Origin: Sulfuricella sp.
GTDB taxonomy: Bacteria > Pseudomonadota > Gammaproteobacteria > Burkholderiales > Sulfuricellaceae
DNA: 64,000 nt
Direction of reading: 5' to 3'
Assembly: GCA_023266195.1 (NCBI GenBank)
Contig: JAHFRP010000006.1
Coordinates: 115,252-179,251, forward strand
This document shows, piece by piece, positions 44,325-55,042 of the stretch. Both the position numbers and the translations under genes were made by a program. Under the pieces are notes generated by a model. The model saw nothing but the letters and a program-made list of their open reading frames with translations. It did not search any database and was not told where the DNA came from. Position 1 is the first letter of the stretch. Every line of letters starts with the position of its first letter.

Positions 44325-46901
44325 ATGCTAAAAGCCTATCGTGACCATGCCGCCGAGCGCGCCGCGCTCGACCTGCCGCCGCTGCCCCTGAATGCCGAAC
44401 AAACCGCCGCCCTGGGCGAGTTGCTGAAACACCCGCCGGCGGGAGAAGAAAGCTTCCTGCTGGACCTGCTGGAAAATCGCATTCCGGCCGGGGTGGACGA
44501 TGCCGCCAAGGTCAAATCGGCCTTCCTCGCCGACATCGCCCACGGTCGCGCCAGCTCGCCGCTGGTCGGCAGACCGCACGCGGTAAAACTGCTCGGCACC
44601 ATGCTCGGCGGCTACAACGTCACCGCGCTGGTCGAACTGCTCGACACCGACCTGGCGGCCGACGCCGCCGAGGCGCTGTCGCGCACCATCCTGATTTTCG
44701 ACGCATTCCAGCAAGTCGCGGAGCGCATGCATGCGGGTAACCCGCATGCCCGAAAACTGGTCCAGTCCTGGGCCGACGGCGAATGGTTCAGCGCCAGGCC
44801 CACCCTGCCCGACACCATCAGGGCCGTGGTTTTCAAGGTGCCGGGCGAAACCAACACCGACGACCTCTCGCCGGCGCAGGCCGCCTGGTCGCGCCCCGAC
44901 ATCCCGCTGCACGCCAGGGAAATGCTGGTCTCCAAGATGCCCGGCGCGCTGGACGACATCGCCGGACTGAAGGCAAAGAACCTTCCGGTCGCCTACGTCG
45001 GCGACGTGGTCGGCACCGGCTCCTCGCGCAAATCCGCCATCAACTCGGTGCAATGGCACATGGGCGCGGACATCCCCTGCATTCCCAACAAGCGCACCGG
45101 CGGCATCGTGCTGGGCAGCAAGATCGCGCCGATCTTCTTCAATACCGCCGAAGATTCCGGCGCGCTGCCGATCGAATGCGACGTTTCCGGCCTGAACACC
45201 GGCGACGTGATCGTGATCCACCCCTACCAGGGCAAAATCGCCGACGAGGCCGGCAAGACACTCAGTACCTTTACCCTGACGCCCGTCACCCTGGCCGACG
45301 AAGTGCGCGCTGGCGGTCGCATCCAGCTGATCATCGGACGCGGCCTCACGGCCAAGGCGCGCACCGCGCTGGGCCTGCCCGCATCCGACCTGTTCGCCCT
45401 GCCCGCCCCGGTCGCCGATAGCGGCAAGGGCTATACGCTGGCGCAAAAAATGGTGGGCCGCGCCTGCGGCGTGGCCGGCGTGCGCCCCGGCACCTATTGC
45501 GAGCCGAAGATGACCACCGTCGGCTCGCAGGACACCACCGGCGGCATGACCCGCGACGAGCTGAAAGAGCTCGCCTGCCTGGGCTTTTCCGCCGATCTGG
45601 TGATGCAGAGCTTCTGCCACACCGCCGCCTACCCCAAGCCGGTGGACATCAAGCTGCAGCACGAGCTTCCCGGCTTCATGGCGATCCGCGGCGGCGTCAG
45701 CCTCAAGGCGGGCGACGGCATCATCCATTCCTGGCTCAACCGCATGCTGCTGCCCGACACCGTCGGCACCGGCGGCGATTCCCACACCCGCTTCCCGATC
45801 GGCATCTCGTTCCCGGCCGGCTCCGGCCTGGTGGCCTTCGGCGCGGCGATGGGCATCATGCCGCTGGACATGCCGGAATCGGTGCTGGTGCGCTTCAAGG
45901 GCGAAATGCGGCCCGGCATCACCCTGCGCGACGTGGTCAACGCCATTCCCTACGCGGCCATCCAGGAAGAAACGCTGACCGTGGGCAAACAGGGCAAGAA
46001 GAACATCTTTTCCGGCCGCATTCTCGAGATCGAGGGCCTGCCCAGCCTGAAGGTCGAACAGGCGTTCGAACTGGCCGACGCCTCGGCCGAACGCTCCGCC
46101 GCCGCCTGCACCGTGCGCCTCGACCGGGCGCCGGTGATCGAGTACCTCAATTCCAACGTCGCCCTGCTCGGCAACCTGATCGAAAACGGCTACCAGGATG
46201 CCCATACCCTGCAGCGCCGCATCGACGCCATGAAAGCCTGGCTGGCCCAGCCCGAACTGCTGCAGCCAGACGCCGACGCGGAATACGCCCACGTCATCGA
46301 AATCGATCTTTCCACCATCGAGGAACCGCTGCTCGCCTGCCCCAACGACCCGGACGACGTCAAATCGCTTTCCGCCGTCGCGGGCGACAAGATCGACGAA
46401 GTCTTCATCGGCAGCTGCATGACCAACATCGGCCATTACCGCGCGGCGGCAAAAATGCTCGAAGATGCCAGCCTGATTCCCACCCGGCTGTGGGTGGCAC
46501 CGCCCACCCGCATGGACGAAGCCGAGCTCAGGGACGAAGGCGCCTACAGCGTATTCGGCCGCGTCGGCGCGCGCACCGAAATGCCCGGTTGCAGCCTGTG
46601 CATGGGCAACCAGGCGCGGGTGGCGGACAGCGCCACGGTGTTTTCCACCAGCACGCGCAACTTCGACAACCGCATGGGCAAGGGCGCCAGGGTCTACCTC
46701 GGCTCGGCCGAACTGGCCGCGGTCTGCGCCCGCCTCGGCCGCATCCCGACCGCGCAGGAATACCTCGACCTGGTGCAAAGCAGGATCGCCCCCCAAGGCG
46801 ACGGCATCTACCGCTATCTCAACTTCGACCGGATGGAATCCTACCGGCCGCGCAAAACCATTCCCCTAACGGTCATGGCAAATCGCCGCCCCGAACGATG
46901 A
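44325..46901 (+). CDS. acnB: Aconitate hydratase B
   Basis: 858 residues, the usual length for AcnB. Start ATG 44325; there is no strong Shine-Dalgarno. N-terminal HEAT-like domain and swivel domain ([33 protein letters not shown]), then the Fe-S domains with [37 protein letters not shown] and [12 protein letters not shown] carrying the 4Fe-4S cysteines. Interconverts citrate and isocitrate in the TCA cycle. Confidence 0.97.
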   Translation: MLKAYRDHAAERAALDLPPLPLNAEQTAALGELLKHPPAGEESFLLDLLENRIPAGVDDAAKVKSAFLADIAHGRASSPLVGRPHAVKLLGTMLGGYNVTALVELLDTDLAADAAEALSRTILIFDAFQQVAERMHAGNPHARKLVQSWADGEWFSARPTLPDTIRAVVFKVPGETNTDDLSPAQAAWSRPDIPLHAREMLVSKMPGALDDIAGLKAKNLPVAYVGDVVGTGSSRKSAINSVQWHMGADIPCIPNKRTGGIVLGSKIAPIFFNTAEDSGALPIECDVSGLNTGDVIVIHPYQGKIADEAGKTLSTFTLTPVTLADEVRAGGRIQLIIGRGLTAKARTALGLPASDLFALPAPVADSGKGYTLAQKMVGRACGVAGVRPGTYCEPKMTTVGSQDTTGGMTRDELKELACLGFSADLVMQSFCHTAAYPKPVDIKLQHELPGFMAIRGGVSLKAGDGIIHSWLNRMLLPDTVGTGGDSHTRFPIGISFPAGSGLVAFGAAMGIMPLDMPESVLVRFKGEMRPGITLRDVVNAIPYAAIQEETLTVGKQGKKNIFSGRILEIEGLPSLKVEQAFELADASAERSAAACTVRLDRAPVIEYLNSNVALLGNLIENGYQDAHTLQRRIDAMKAWLAQPELLQPDADAEYAHVIEIDLSTIEEPLLACPNDPDDVKSLSAVAGDKIDEVFIGSCMTNIGHYRAAAKMLEDASLIPTRLWVAPPTRMDEAELRDEGAYSVFGRVGARTEMPGCSLCMGNQARVADSATVFSTSTRNFDNRMGKGARVYLGSAELAAVCARLGRIPTAQEYLDLVQSRIAPQGDGIYRYLNFDRMESYRPRKTIPLTVMANRRPER

Positions 46902-46919
46902 AACGGCGATTCGCCATAA

Positions 46920-47047
46920 CCGTTCCCTCACCCCTAGCCCTCTCCCGGCACCCGCAAGGAGTGTCCCCGCCGGGTTCCCGCTGCTACGCAGCGACCACGG
47001 CGAGACGGGCGAGGGGGACAAGGTCTCGCTTCGCGAGTTTCACACTA
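46920..47047. repeat. Dispersed ~125-bp repeat, copy 1
   Basis: GTTCCCTCACCCCTAGCCCT through GGTTCCCGCTGCT to GAGGGGGACAAGGTCTCGC; almost the same sequence is at 50341-50465. It fills the acnB-GST gap. Confidence 0.65.
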
Positions 47048-47064
47048 ATGCAAGGTTGACCAAA

Positions 47065-47676
47065 ATGAAACTGATCATGTCGCTGACCAGCCCTTTCGCG
47101 CGCAAAGTCCGCATCGTCATGGCCGAAAAACGCATCGAATACGAACCGGTGGTGGATATCCCCTGGGATGCCGGCACCCACGTGCCCGACTTCAACCCGC
47201 TCGGCAAGGTGCCGGTGCTGGTGCTGGACGACGGCCACACCCTGTTCGATTCCCGCGTGATCGTCGAATACCTCGACACCATCACCCCGGTTTCCCGCCT
47301 CATCCCGGAAGAGAATCGCCCGCGCATCGCCGTGCGGCGCTGGGAGGCGCTGGCCGACGGCGTCGCCGACGCGGCTTCAGCCATTTTCCTGGAACGGAAG
47401 CGGCCGGAATCGCAGCAAAGCCGGGAATGGATCGCGCGCCAGGAGCAGAAAGTGCAGCGCGGCCTTGAAGTCATGGCGGACGAACTGGGCGACAAGAACT
47501 GGTGCACCGGCGAATTCTTCAACCTGTCGGATATCGCCGTGGGCTGCGCCCTGGGCTACCTCGACCTGCGCTTCCCGGAAATCGAATGGCGCAAGGCCCA
47601 TCCGGTACTGGCCAGGCTGGCCGACAAGCTGTCGCAAAGGCCGCCGTTCAAGGATACCCTGCCGCCGGCTCTTTAA
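47065..47676 (+). CDS. Glutathione S-transferase family protein (YibF-like)
   Basis: 203 residues from ATG 47065 (TTG 47056 in frame). N-domain: MSLTSPFARKVRIVMAEK (Ser replaces the catalytic Cys), FNPLGKVPVLVLDDGHTLFDSRVIVEYLD; helical C-domain with DLSDIAVGCALGYLDLRFP. AAGG site ten bases upstream. Physiological substrate unknown. The gene is flanked by a dispersed repeat. Confidence 0.9.
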   Translation: MKLIMSLTSPFARKVRIVMAEKRIEYEPVVDIPWDAGTHVPDFNPLGKVPVLVLDDGHTLFDSRVIVEYLDTITPVSRLIPEENRPRIAVRRWEALADGVADAASAIFLERKRPESQQSREWIARQEQKVQRGLEVMADELGDKNWCTGEFFNLSDIAVGCALGYLDLRFPEIEWRKAHPVLARLADKLSQRPPFKDTLPPAL

Positions 47677-47767
47677 CGGAAAACTCGCGAAGCAGGAGCG
47701 CAGGGGAATCCAGGAATCCGGATTCCCATATCGGCTATATTGAAGGAACCACGATAGGTTCCTTGAT

Positions 47768-48151
47768 ATGCGCACGCTCTTCCTGCTTTTGCTCTGCCTC
47801 GGCGGGCCGCTCCAGGCCCACGCCGCGGAGCCGTACACCGAAATCGCCATCATCCAGCCGGGCGACGACGAAACCATCCACGACAACAACGGCACTCTGG
47901 AAGTGGCATTGACGCTTTCACCGGCCTTGCAGGATGGGCATAAAATCAAGCTGTTTCTGGATGGCGAAGCTCGGCCCGGAATCCGCCCTTCGACGCATTT
48001 TTCCCTGACGAACATCGACCGCGGAACCCACTCCCTGCAAGCCGCCGTGATCGACCGGTCGGGTCGGACGCTGATCGTTTCCGCGCCGGTCGCCTTTCAC
48101 ATGTGGCGGGCATCCGTCCTGTTTCCCTCACGGCAAAAACCCAAACCCTGA
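47768..48151 (+). CDS. Exported Ig-like-fold small protein
   Basis: 127 residues. Signal peptide about 1-19 (LFLLLLCLGGPLQAHA), then a beta-sandwich-like domain: TEIAIIQPGDDETIHDNNG, VALTLSPAL, IKLFLDGEAR, FSLTNIDRGTHSLQAAVIDRSG. This resembles the extracellular Ig-like region seen next to DUF4124 domains in proteobacteria, here without the DUF4124 part. Function unknown; convergent with mnmA. Confidence 0.75.
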   Translation: MRTLFLLLLCLGGPLQAHAAEPYTEIAIIQPGDDETIHDNNGTLEVALTLSPALQDGHKIKLFLDGEARPGIRPSTHFSLTNIDRGTHSLQAAVIDRSGRTLIVSAPVAFHMWRASVLFPSRQKPKP

Positions 48152-48168
48152 GGAATTGTCCTTGCCGA

Positions 48169-49233
48169 TTATTGAATCACGCCCCCGCCCAGGCACACTT
48201 CGCTTTCATACACCACCACCGACTGGCCGGGCGTCACCGCCCACTGCGGCTGTGGGAAATCGACGACACAGCTTTCGCCGTCCAGGTATGAAATGCTGCA
48301 CGGCGCATCGGCCTGGCGATAGCGCACCTTGGCGCCGTAGACCCAGCCGGCATGCGGCGCCTGCCCCGACACCCAGGACAGGTCGGCGGCGGTCAGGCGG
48401 TCCTTGAGTAAGGCGGGATGGTCGTGCCCCTGCACCACGATCAGCACGTTGCGCGCCATGTCCTTGCCGGCGACGAACCAAGGCTCGCCCTGGCCGCCGA
48501 TGCCGAGCCCCTGGCGCTGGCCGATGGTATGGTAGGCGAGTCCTTCGTGCTGACCGACCACTTTGCCTTCCGGCGTTTCCATGTCGCCCGGCTGCTTCGG
48601 CAGATAGCGGGAAAGGAACTCGCGGAACGGCCGCTCGCCGATGAAACAGATACCGGTGCTGTCTTTCTTGGCGTGCACCGGCAGCCCGGCCTCGCGGGCG
48701 ATTTCGCGCACCTCGCGCTTGTAGATTTCACCGAGCGGGAACATCGCCCTCGAAAGCTGCGCCTGGTTGAGACGGTGCAGAAAATAGCTCTGGTCCTTGC
48801 CGCCGTCTTCCGCCTTCAACAGCTCGAACAGCCCGTCGCGTTCGCGCACCCGCGCGTAGTGGCCGGTGGCGATGGCGTCGGCGCCGAGGTTCAGGGCATG
48901 GTCGAGAAACGCCTTGAACTTGATCTCGGAATTGCACAGCACGTCCGGATTGGGCGTGCGGCCGGCCTGGTATTCGCGCAAAAACAGCGCGAACACCCGC
49001 TCGCGGTATTCTTTCGCAAAATTGACCGCCTCGACCTCGATGCCGATCTTGTCGGCGACGGCGAGCACGTCCATGAAATCCTGCTTGGCCGGACAGTAGC
49101 CATCCTCGGTGTCGTCGTCCTCCCAGTTCTTCATGAACAGGCCGACCACCTCGTAGCCCTGCCGCTTCAACAGCAGCGCGGCCACGGCGGAATCCACCCC
49201 GCCCGACATGCCGACCACCACTTTTTTACTCAT
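48169..49233 (-). CDS. mnmA: tRNA-specific 2-thiouridylase MnmA
   Basis: 354 residues from ATG 49233, overlapping the upstream gene by eight bases. PP-loop ATPase motif [17 protein letters not shown]; catalytic cysteines in [12 protein letters not shown] and [32 protein letters not shown] binds tRNA. It makes 2-thiouridine at position 34 of Lys, Glu and Gln tRNAs using a relayed sulfur atom. Forms a run with the 49226 gene and the nudix gene. Confidence 0.96.
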   Translation of the reverse strand: MSKKVVVGMSGGVDSAVAALLLKRQGYEVVGLFMKNWEDDDTEDGYCPAKQDFMDVLAVADKIGIEVEAVNFAKEYRERVFALFLREYQAGRTPNPDVLCNSEIKFKAFLDHALNLGADAIATGHYARVRERDGLFELLKAEDGGKDQSYFLHRLNQAQLSRAMFPLGEIYKREVREIAREAGLPVHAKKDSTGICFIGERPFREFLSRYLPKQPGDMETPEGKVVGQHEGLAYHTIGQRQGLGIGGQGEPWFVAGKDMARNVLIVVQGHDHPALLKDRLTAADLSWVSGQAPHAGWVYGAKVRYRQADAPCSISYLDGESCVVDFPQPQWAVTPGQSVVVYESEVCLGGGVIQ

Positions 49234-49768
49234 TGGGATGCGCTCCGTCCAGCCAGTCGTCCAGCCTGAAAATGGCGGCCGGACGGCCATTGTCGAAAAA
49301 CCAGGAATCCACCGCGAATTCCCGGCCGGTTTGTTTCTCCGCGATGTGCGCCGCCCAGTGCACATTGATCCAGTACGGCGCCCGCTTCACCGGTTCCAGC
49401 ACGCGGTGATGGCGCAGCCAGCCGTGGCTTTCCAGCAGGCGCAAATAGGTGGTGGCGTTGGTGGACTCGTCGATGCAGTCCATCCGGCCATTCACACCGT
49501 CGTCGTTGACGTTGCCGCCCTTGTCGGCCCAGGTCGGCGTCTGCTGCCCGGCGACGGTTTCGAACAGCCCGATCACGCGCGAAATCGCCGCACGCTCCCC
49601 GGCTGCGTCGTCGGCGCGCGACAGCAGCTGCCGCGCCGAGCGCAGCGCGCTGTCGTCGATTTCGATCCTGGCGCGGACGGCGCAGCCGTAGTTGTAGCAA
49701 ATGCCGACTTCATCCGCCTGCGCCGTCAAACTCAGGCAAGCCAGCAGAATCGAAACGCCCTTGCCCAT
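49226..49768 (-). CDS. Exported protein of unknown function between nudix gene and mnmA
   Basis: 180 residues from ATG 49768, one base after the nudix stop. Signal peptide about 1-18 ([15 protein letters not shown]), then a mature region with [10 protein letters not shown] (two Cys), [26 protein letters not shown] and [31 protein letters not shown], a pattern that recurs in proteobacterial DUF-type proteins but without a known role. Overlaps mnmA by eight bases, so is co-translated. Confidence 0.8.
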   Translation of the reverse strand: MGKGVSILLACLSLTAQADEVGICYNYGCAVRARIEIDDSALRSARQLLSRADDAAGERAAISRVIGLFETVAGQQTPTWADKGGNVNDDGVNGRMDCIDESTNATTYLRLLESHGWLRHHRVLEPVKRAPYWINVHWAAHIAEKQTGREFAVDSWFFDNGRPAAIFRLDDWLDGAHPNE

Positions 49769-49769
49769 A

Positions 49770-50216
49770 TCAGGCGTAGTGGGTCACGATTTCCAGCGGA
49801 TAACGCTTGCCGGCCAGGTAGTCCTCCACGCATTGCAGCACCAGCGGGCTGCGGTGGCGTTCGGCGGTGGCGCGGATTTCGTCCGGGGTCATCCACACCG
49901 CGCGCAAAATGCCGCTGTCCAGCCGACGCTGCGGCTCGTGTCCGAGCACCTGGCCGGTGAAGGCGAAGCGCAGGTAAATGACGTCCTTGCGCGGATGCGC
50001 CCAGCGGTAGATTCCGAGCAGGCATTCCGGGGAGAAGTGGTAGGCGGTTTCCTCCAGAGCCTCCCGCGCCACGCCCTGCTCCAGGGTTTCGCCGGACTCC
50101 CAATGCCCGGCGGGCTGGTTGAAGCGGATGCCGTCATCGGTTTCCTCTTCCACCAGAAGGAACTTCCCGTCCTGCTCGATGACTGCGGCCACGGTGACAT
50201 GAGGCTTCCAGATCAT
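49770..50216 (-). CDS. Nudix hydrolase (NudJ-like)
   Basis: 148 residues from ATG 50216, with AGGTGA upstream. Complete Nudix box GHWESGETLEQGVAREALEETAYH starting near residue 38. N-terminal KPHVTVAAVIEQDGKFLLVEE is typical of the phosphatase NudJ, whose gene also sits next to mnmA in many proteobacteria. Likely a housekeeping nucleotide or phosphorylated-precursor hydrolase. Confidence 0.92.
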   Translation of the reverse strand: MIWKPHVTVAAVIEQDGKFLLVEEETDDGIRFNQPAGHWESGETLEQGVAREALEETAYHFSPECLLGIYRWAHPRKDVIYLRFAFTGQVLGHEPQRRLDSGILRAVWMTPDEIRATAERHRSPLVLQCVEDYLAGKRYPLEIVTHYA

Positions 50217-50340
50217 AAGTTTCACCTGCAAAAGGGAAGAATTTTATCGCTTTTCCCGTTCGATTCAAAACGCCTGCCGCGAAGGGTACAATTGACCATC
50301 CTAACAGCCATGGCGCCCCCCCAATGAAAATCGCTCACGC

Positions 50341-50465
50341 CATGACCGTTCCCTCACCCCTAGCCCTCTCCCTGCACCCGCAAGGAGTGTCCCCGCCGGG
50401 TTCCCGCTGCTTCGCAGCGACCACGGCGAGACGGGAGAGGGGGACGAGGGCTCGCTTCGCGAGTT
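50341..50465. repeat. Dispersed ~125-bp repeat, copy 2
   Basis: Near copy of 46920-47047 (same order of CCCTAGCCCTCTCC, GGAGTGTCCCCGCCGGG and GGCGAGACGGGAGAGGGGGA). Lies just before queC. Confidence 0.65.
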
Positions 50466-50489
50466 TTATGTTAATCAGGGAAAGCCATC

Positions 50490-51164
50490 TTGAATAAAGC
50501 AGTCGTGCTGTTGTCCGGCGGGCTGGATTCCGCCACCACCCTCGCCGTCGCCAGGGACGAAGGCTACGCCTGCCACGCCCTGAGCCTGGATTACGGCCAG
50601 CGCCATCGCTCCGAACTCGCCGCCGCGCAGCGCGTCGCGCAAGCGCTTGGCGCCGCCGAACACCGCACCGTCAAGCTCGATCTGACGGCGTTCGGCGGTT
50701 CGGCGCTGACCGACGCCGGCATCGCCGTGCCGACCACGCCGGCGGCGGGCATTCCCGTCACCTACGTGCCCGCGCGCAACACCATCATGCTGTCGCTGGC
50801 GCTGGCCTGGGCCGAGGTGCTCGGCAGCCGCGACATTTTCATCGGCGCCAACGCGGTGGATTATTCCGGCTACCCGGACTGCCGCCCGGAATACCTGGAC
50901 GCCTTCGAAAAAATGGCCAACCTCGCCACCAAGGCCGCCGTCGAAGGCAGCACCACGCGCATCCGCGCGCCGCTGGTCGATCTGTCCAAGGCCGACATCA
51001 TCCGGCGCGGCACCGTGCTGGGCGTGGACTACAGCCTCACCGTCTCGTGCTACCAGGCCGACGAAACGGGCATGGCCTGCGGCCAATGCGATTCCTGCCG
51101 GTTGCGCAGGCTGGGCTTCGCCAGCGCCGGCATCACCGATCCGACCCGCTACCGGCGGGAATAA
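50490..51164 (+). CDS. queC: 7-cyano-7-deazaguanine synthase QueC
   Basis: 224 residues with a TTG start at 50490 preceded by CAGGGAAAG. ATP-binding [37 protein letters not shown] and a zinc-binding C-x2-C-x2-C ([10 protein letters not shown]). It turns carboxy-deazaguanine to preQ0 for queuosine tRNA modification. No other que gene in the window. Confidence 0.96.
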   Translation: MNKAVVLLSGGLDSATTLAVARDEGYACHALSLDYGQRHRSELAAAQRVAQALGAAEHRTVKLDLTAFGGSALTDAGIAVPTTPAAGIPVTYVPARNTIMLSLALAWAEVLGSRDIFIGANAVDYSGYPDCRPEYLDAFEKMANLATKAAVEGSTTRIRAPLVDLSKADIIRRGTVLGVDYSLTVSCYQADETGMACGQCDSCRLRRLGFASAGITDPTRYRRE

Positions 51165-51224
51165 AATCCCGGCAAATTAGTTTTACTTTGTCAGATTGAA
51201 TTCGCATCGGATTCACATTGCGCC

Positions 51225-51322
51225 TTCCCCCTTTGAAAAAAAGGGACTGAGGGGGATTTAAAAATGCCGCCAGGTCGTGGTGTCGCTTTAAATCCCCCCT
51301 ACCCCCCTTTTTCAAAGGGGGG
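51225..51322. repeat. Palindromic repeat with CCCCCTTT / AAAGGGGG ends, copy 2
   Basis: CCCCCTTTGAAAAAAAGGG, GGGGGATTTAAA facing TTTAAATCCCCCC, and CCCCCTTTTTCAAAGGGGG, as at 9479-9578 but with a different centre. Confidence 0.65.
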
Positions 51323-51440
51323 GACCATTACCGTCAGCCGAGTCTGTCTAAACAGAATTAAGTCATAGTCCATCCAGACTATTGAGATCGCAGCGGATTG
51401 GATTAGAATTCCCTCTTCACCTGGAGGAGAAAATATAATT

Positions 51441-52553
51441 ATGGATACATCTAATCTGGCAGCGACAATTGCCTGGTGGGGGTTTGGACTGGGCGTCGTT
51501 TTCGGCTTCATCGCCAACAAAAGTAACTTCTGCACCATGGGGGCCGTTTCCGACGTGGTCAACATGGGCGACTGGGGCCGCATGCGGGCCTGGCTGCTGG
51601 CCATTGCCGTGGCGATGATCGGCACCAACGCGCTGGCCTACTTCGGCTATCTCGACCTCTCAAAAACCATCTACACCGGCAGCAGCTTCCCCTGGCTGGC
51701 TTATATCGTCGGCGGGCTGGTGTTCGGTGTCGGCATGACCCTCGGTTCCGGCTGCGGCAACAAGACCCTGGTGCGGGTCGGCGGCGGCAACCTGAAATCG
51801 GTCGTCGTGTTCATCTACATGGGCTTCGCCGCGATGGTGACGCTGAAAGGCATCCTCGGCACGTTACGCGTCAAGGTGCTGCAAGCCCCGGCCGTCACGC
51901 TCCAGCTCGACCACGGCCAGACCCTCCCCTCGCTGCTGACCGGATTCGGCGGCCTGGACGCCAAAACCCTGCAACTGGCGGTGACCGGAATCATCGTGCT
52001 GGCCATCCTGATTTTCGTGTTCATGGACCGCGAATTCCGCAAGCACTTCGACAACAACCTGGCCGGCCTGATCATCGGCCTGGTCGTGGTCGGCGGCTGG
52101 TACGTCACCGGTCATCTGGGCCTGGCGGAAAACCCGGAAACGCTGGAAATCACTTACTTCGGCACCAATTCGCACCTCGCCGAATCGATGTCCTTCATCG
52201 CGCCGACCGCCTACACCATGGAACTGTGGGCATACTGGACCGACACCTCGACCATCGTCACCTTCGCCATCGCCACCGTCTTCGGCGTCGGCATCGGCTC
52301 GTTCATCTATGCGCTGATCACCAAGTCCTTCCGCTGGGAGCATTTTTCCTCCTCGCAGGACATGTTCTACCACATCATCGGCGGCACGCTGATGGGATTC
52401 GGCGGCGTCACCGCCATGGGCTGCACCATCGGCCAGGGCATCACCGGGGTTTCGACGCTCTCGCTGGGCTCGTTCCTGGTGTTCGCCTCGATCGTCGCCG
52501 GCTCGGCCATTACCATGAAGATCCAGTACCACATGATGATGCGCGAAGCCTGA
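51441..52553 (+). CDS. YeeE/YedE-family (TsuA-type) thiosulfate transporter
   Basis: 370 residues; TGGAGGAG before ATG. About nine to ten membrane spans in two inverted repeats, each with a conserved Cys-Gly loop: SNFCTMGAVSDVVNMGDWGR, GSGCGNKTLVRVGGGNLKS and MGCTIGQGITGVSTLSLGSF. Those cysteines relay thiosulfate through the channel in TsuA. Fits the sulfur-oxidising theme; no TusA-like partner gene follows. The promoter is likely in the 51323-51440 stretch. Confidence 0.92.
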   Translation: MDTSNLAATIAWWGFGLGVVFGFIANKSNFCTMGAVSDVVNMGDWGRMRAWLLAIAVAMIGTNALAYFGYLDLSKTIYTGSSFPWLAYIVGGLVFGVGMTLGSGCGNKTLVRVGGGNLKSVVVFIYMGFAAMVTLKGILGTLRVKVLQAPAVTLQLDHGQTLPSLLTGFGGLDAKTLQLAVTGIIVLAILIFVFMDREFRKHFDNNLAGLIIGLVVVGGWYVTGHLGLAENPETLEITYFGTNSHLAESMSFIAPTAYTMELWAYWTDTSTIVTFAIATVFGVGIGSFIYALITKSFRWEHFSSSQDMFYHIIGGTLMGFGGVTAMGCTIGQGITGVSTLSLGSFLVFASIVAGSAITMKIQYHMMMREA

Positions 52554-52587
52554 TCGCGAAACCCCCGCGGTTCGCGGCGAATCGAAG

Positions 52588-52620
52588 AGCCCCGCTTGCG
52601 GATGCAGGCGGGGCTTTTTT
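52588..52620 (+). terminator. Rho-independent terminator after the thiosulfate transporter
   Basis: AGCCCCGCTTGC and GCAGGCGGGGCT stem followed by six T. Confidence 0.9.
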
Positions 52621-52637
52621 ATGGCGCTGCCCCTTGT

Positions 52638-52713
52638 GTAGGTCGGTTCAAGCGCAGCGGAACCGACAATTCTCCCCTGGAAAGTCGGTTCCGCTGCGCT
52701 TGAACCGACCTAC
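52638..52713. repeat. GTAGGTCGGTTCAAGCGCAGCGG-type hairpin, copy 2
   Basis: Same 29-bp arms as at 18703, with a different loop. Lies after the terminator. Confidence 0.8.
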
Positions 52714-52823
52714 CGGTGAACACGGCTGTTTTTGCGTCGCACTGACTGATTTTTACGCCATTTTTATTTCTTTTTGCTCACAATTTGCATTGCTTCAATC
52801 AGGTTCCCTGCCGAAAGAAATCG

Positions 52824-54356
52824 ATGGATAGCGAGTCGCCCCTGCTGCCCGTGCATGCCAGCGCCAAACATGGCTACGGCTGGGCATTGCTTGCCTGCGT
52901 GGCCACCACGGCGGTCGCCACCCCGCTCATCGGCCGCCTCGACCTGACCAACATCGTCATGCTGTTCCTGCTCACGGTACTGCTCGTGGCCCGGCGCTTC
53001 GGCCGGGGCCCGGCGGTGCTGGCGGCGTTTCTCAGCGTCGCGCTGTTCGACTTCTTCTTCGTGCCGCCGCGCTTTTCATTCACCGTCACCGATGCGCAAT
53101 ACCTGGTGACGTTCGCCGTCATGCTGGCGGTCGCCCTGATCACCGGCCAGCTCACCGCCGGCCTGCGCCGGCAGGCCGAAACCTCGGCCCTCCGGGAACG
53201 GCAGACCCGCGCGCTGTACGAAATGGCGCGAGACCTCGCCGGGGCGATTTCCGTCGAAAAAGTCGCCGACATCGTCAACAGCTTCCTCGCCAGCGGCTTC
53301 AACCTTGAAGCGGTCCTGCTCCTGCCCGACGAACAAGGCCGCCTGAACGCGACTGCGCCGACAAGCGGCAGGCTTCAGGTCGAACAGCGCTTCGCCCTGA
53401 TCGCCTTCGAACAAGGCAGCCCGGTCGAGGACTACTCGCTTTCCGGATACGGCTACGGCGCGGGTTATTTCCCGCTCCAGGCGCCGATGCGGACGAGGGG
53501 CGTGCTGGTCTTCGTTCCCAACGACCGCGAACCCGACGCGGTGCGCGAGCACAAGAATCTTCTCGCCACGCTGTCGTCGGTGGTCGCCATCGCGGCGGAA
53601 CGCCTGCATTACGCCGACGTGGCCCACGCGGTACAAGTGGAAATCGTCTCCGAACGGCTGCGCAGTTCCATCCTGTCCGCCCTGTCGCACGATCTGCGCA
53701 CTCCGCTGACGGCGCTGGTGGGCCTTGCCGATTCGCTCACGCTGGCGCGGCCGCCGCTGCCCGCCGAGCCGCTGGAAACGGCCGAGGCAATCCGCGAACA
53801 GGCGCTGCGTCTTTCCGGCCTGGTCGGCAACTTGCTCGACATGGCCCGCCTCCACGCGGGGCGCGTCACGCTGCGCAAGGAATGGCAGCTGATCGAGGAA
53901 GTGGTCGGCGCCAGCATCCAGTTGTTGGGCCGCGGCCTGGCGGATCACCCGATCCGCGTCGCGCTGCCGAAGGACCTGCCGCTGGTGGAGTTCGACGCGG
54001 TATTGATCGAGCGGGTGCTGTGCAACCTGCTGGAAAACGCCGCCAAGTATTCCGCACCCGGCTCCCCCATCGAAATTTCGGCGCATATCGCAGACAAAAA
54101 CATCGAGGTTTCGGTCTGCGACCGGGGCATCGGGCTGCCGCTGGACAGGCTGGGCGCCCTGTTCGAAATGTTCGAGCGCGGCGCGGCCGAATCGGCGACG
54201 CCGGGCGTCGGGCTGGGCCTGGCGATCTGCCGGGCCATCGTCGAAGCGCACGGCGGCGCCATCGATGCCGCCAACCGCGCGGACGGCGGCGCCTGCTTTA
54301 CGTTTTCGCTGCCCGGCGGAACGCCGCCGGCGGTGGAGGAAGAGCGCGAACCATGA
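52824..54356 (+). CDS. Shortened KdpD-like sensor kinase (no N-terminal KdpD/Usp domains)
   Basis: 510 residues from ATG 52824, against about 890 for full KdpD. It begins at the four-span DUF4118 domain (TNIVMLFLLTVLLVARRFGRGP, SVALFDFFFVPPRFSFTV), followed by GAF, HisKA (ILSALSHDLRTPLTALVGLADSL) and HATPase (NLLENAAKYSAPGSPI, GVGLGLAICRAIVEAHGG). The N-terminal cytosolic KdpD and Usp domains that sense K+ and c-di-AMP-like ligands are missing. Overlaps kdpE by 4 bp (ATGA). Confidence 0.9.
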   Translation: MDSESPLLPVHASAKHGYGWALLACVATTAVATPLIGRLDLTNIVMLFLLTVLLVARRFGRGPAVLAAFLSVALFDFFFVPPRFSFTVTDAQYLVTFAVMLAVALITGQLTAGLRRQAETSALRERQTRALYEMARDLAGAISVEKVADIVNSFLASGFNLEAVLLLPDEQGRLNATAPTSGRLQVEQRFALIAFEQGSPVEDYSLSGYGYGAGYFPLQAPMRTRGVLVFVPNDREPDAVREHKNLLATLSSVVAIAAERLHYADVAHAVQVEIVSERLRSSILSALSHDLRTPLTALVGLADSLTLARPPLPAEPLETAEAIREQALRLSGLVGNLLDMARLHAGRVTLRKEWQLIEEVVGASIQLLGRGLADHPIRVALPKDLPLVEFDAVLIERVLCNLLENAAKYSAPGSPIEISAHIADKNIEVSVCDRGIGLPLDRLGALFEMFERGAAESATPGVGLGLAICRAIVEAHGGAIDAANRADGGACFTFSLPGGTPPAVEEEREP

Positions 54357-55042
54357 GCGAATCCGCCGCCACCATCATCGTCGTCGAAGACGAAAAGCAA
54401 ATCCGCCGTTTCGTCCGTTCCGCGCTGGAAGCCGAGGGCTGCCGGGTGGTCGAGGCCGAAACCGGCAAACAGGGCTTGGTCGAGGCCGGCATCCGCAAGC
54501 CCGACCTGATCGTGCTCGACCTGGGCCTGCCGGACCTGGACGGCGTCGATTTCATCCGCGACCTGCGCGGCTGGTCGGCCGTGCCGATCCTGATCCTGTC
54601 CGCGCGCTCCACGGAGAACGACAAGATCGTCGCTCTCGACGCCGGGGCGGACGACTACCTGACCAAACCCTTCGGCGTCGGCGAACTGCTGGCCAGGGTG
54701 CGCGCGCTGCTGCGGCGGCAATTGCCGGACCATGCGGGCAGCCCCACCGTGTCTTTCGGCGAGATCGAAGTCGATTTCTCCCGCAGGCTGGTGACCCGCC
54801 GCGGCGAACCGGTCCATCTCACGCAGATCGAATTTCGCCTGCTCACCCTGCTGATCGCCAATGCGGGCAAGGTACTGACCCACCGCCACCTGCTGCGCGA
54901 CGTGTGGGGGCCGTCGTTCGTCGAAAGCAATCACTACCTGCGCATCTACGTCGGCCACCTGCGCCAGAAGCTGGAAGCGGACCCCGCCCAACCCCGGCAT
55001 ATACTGACGGAAACCGGCGTGGGCTATCGTTTCCAGGCTTGA
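54353..55042 (+). CDS. kdpE: KdpE-like response regulator
   Basis: 229 residues. Receiver: IIVVEDEKQIRRFVRSALEAEG, LIVLDLGLPDLDGVDFIRDLR, ILSARSTENDKIVALDAGADDYLTKPF; winged helix: HLTQIEFRLLTLLIANAGKVLTHRHLLRDVWG and HYLRIYVGHLRQKLE, the usual KdpE signature. The next gene is kup rather than kdpFABC, so kup is its probable target (inference). Confidence 0.9.
   Translation: MSESAATIIVVEDEKQIRRFVRSALEAEGCRVVEAETGKQGLVEAGIRKPDLIVLDLGLPDLDGVDFIRDLRGWSAVPILILSARSTENDKIVALDAGADDYLTKPFGVGELLARVRALLRRQLPDHAGSPTVSFGEIEVDFSRRLVTRRGEPVHLTQIEFRLLTLLIANAGKVLTHRHLLRDVWGPSFVESNHYLRIYVGHLRQKLEADPAQPRHILTETGVGYRFQA

Noticed and set aside
44328..46796. 822-codon open frame on the minus strand opposite acnB
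   Set aside because: It mirrors the aconitase gene in a high-GC region; composition is His/Gly/Asp-rich shadow-like and has no recognisable domain.
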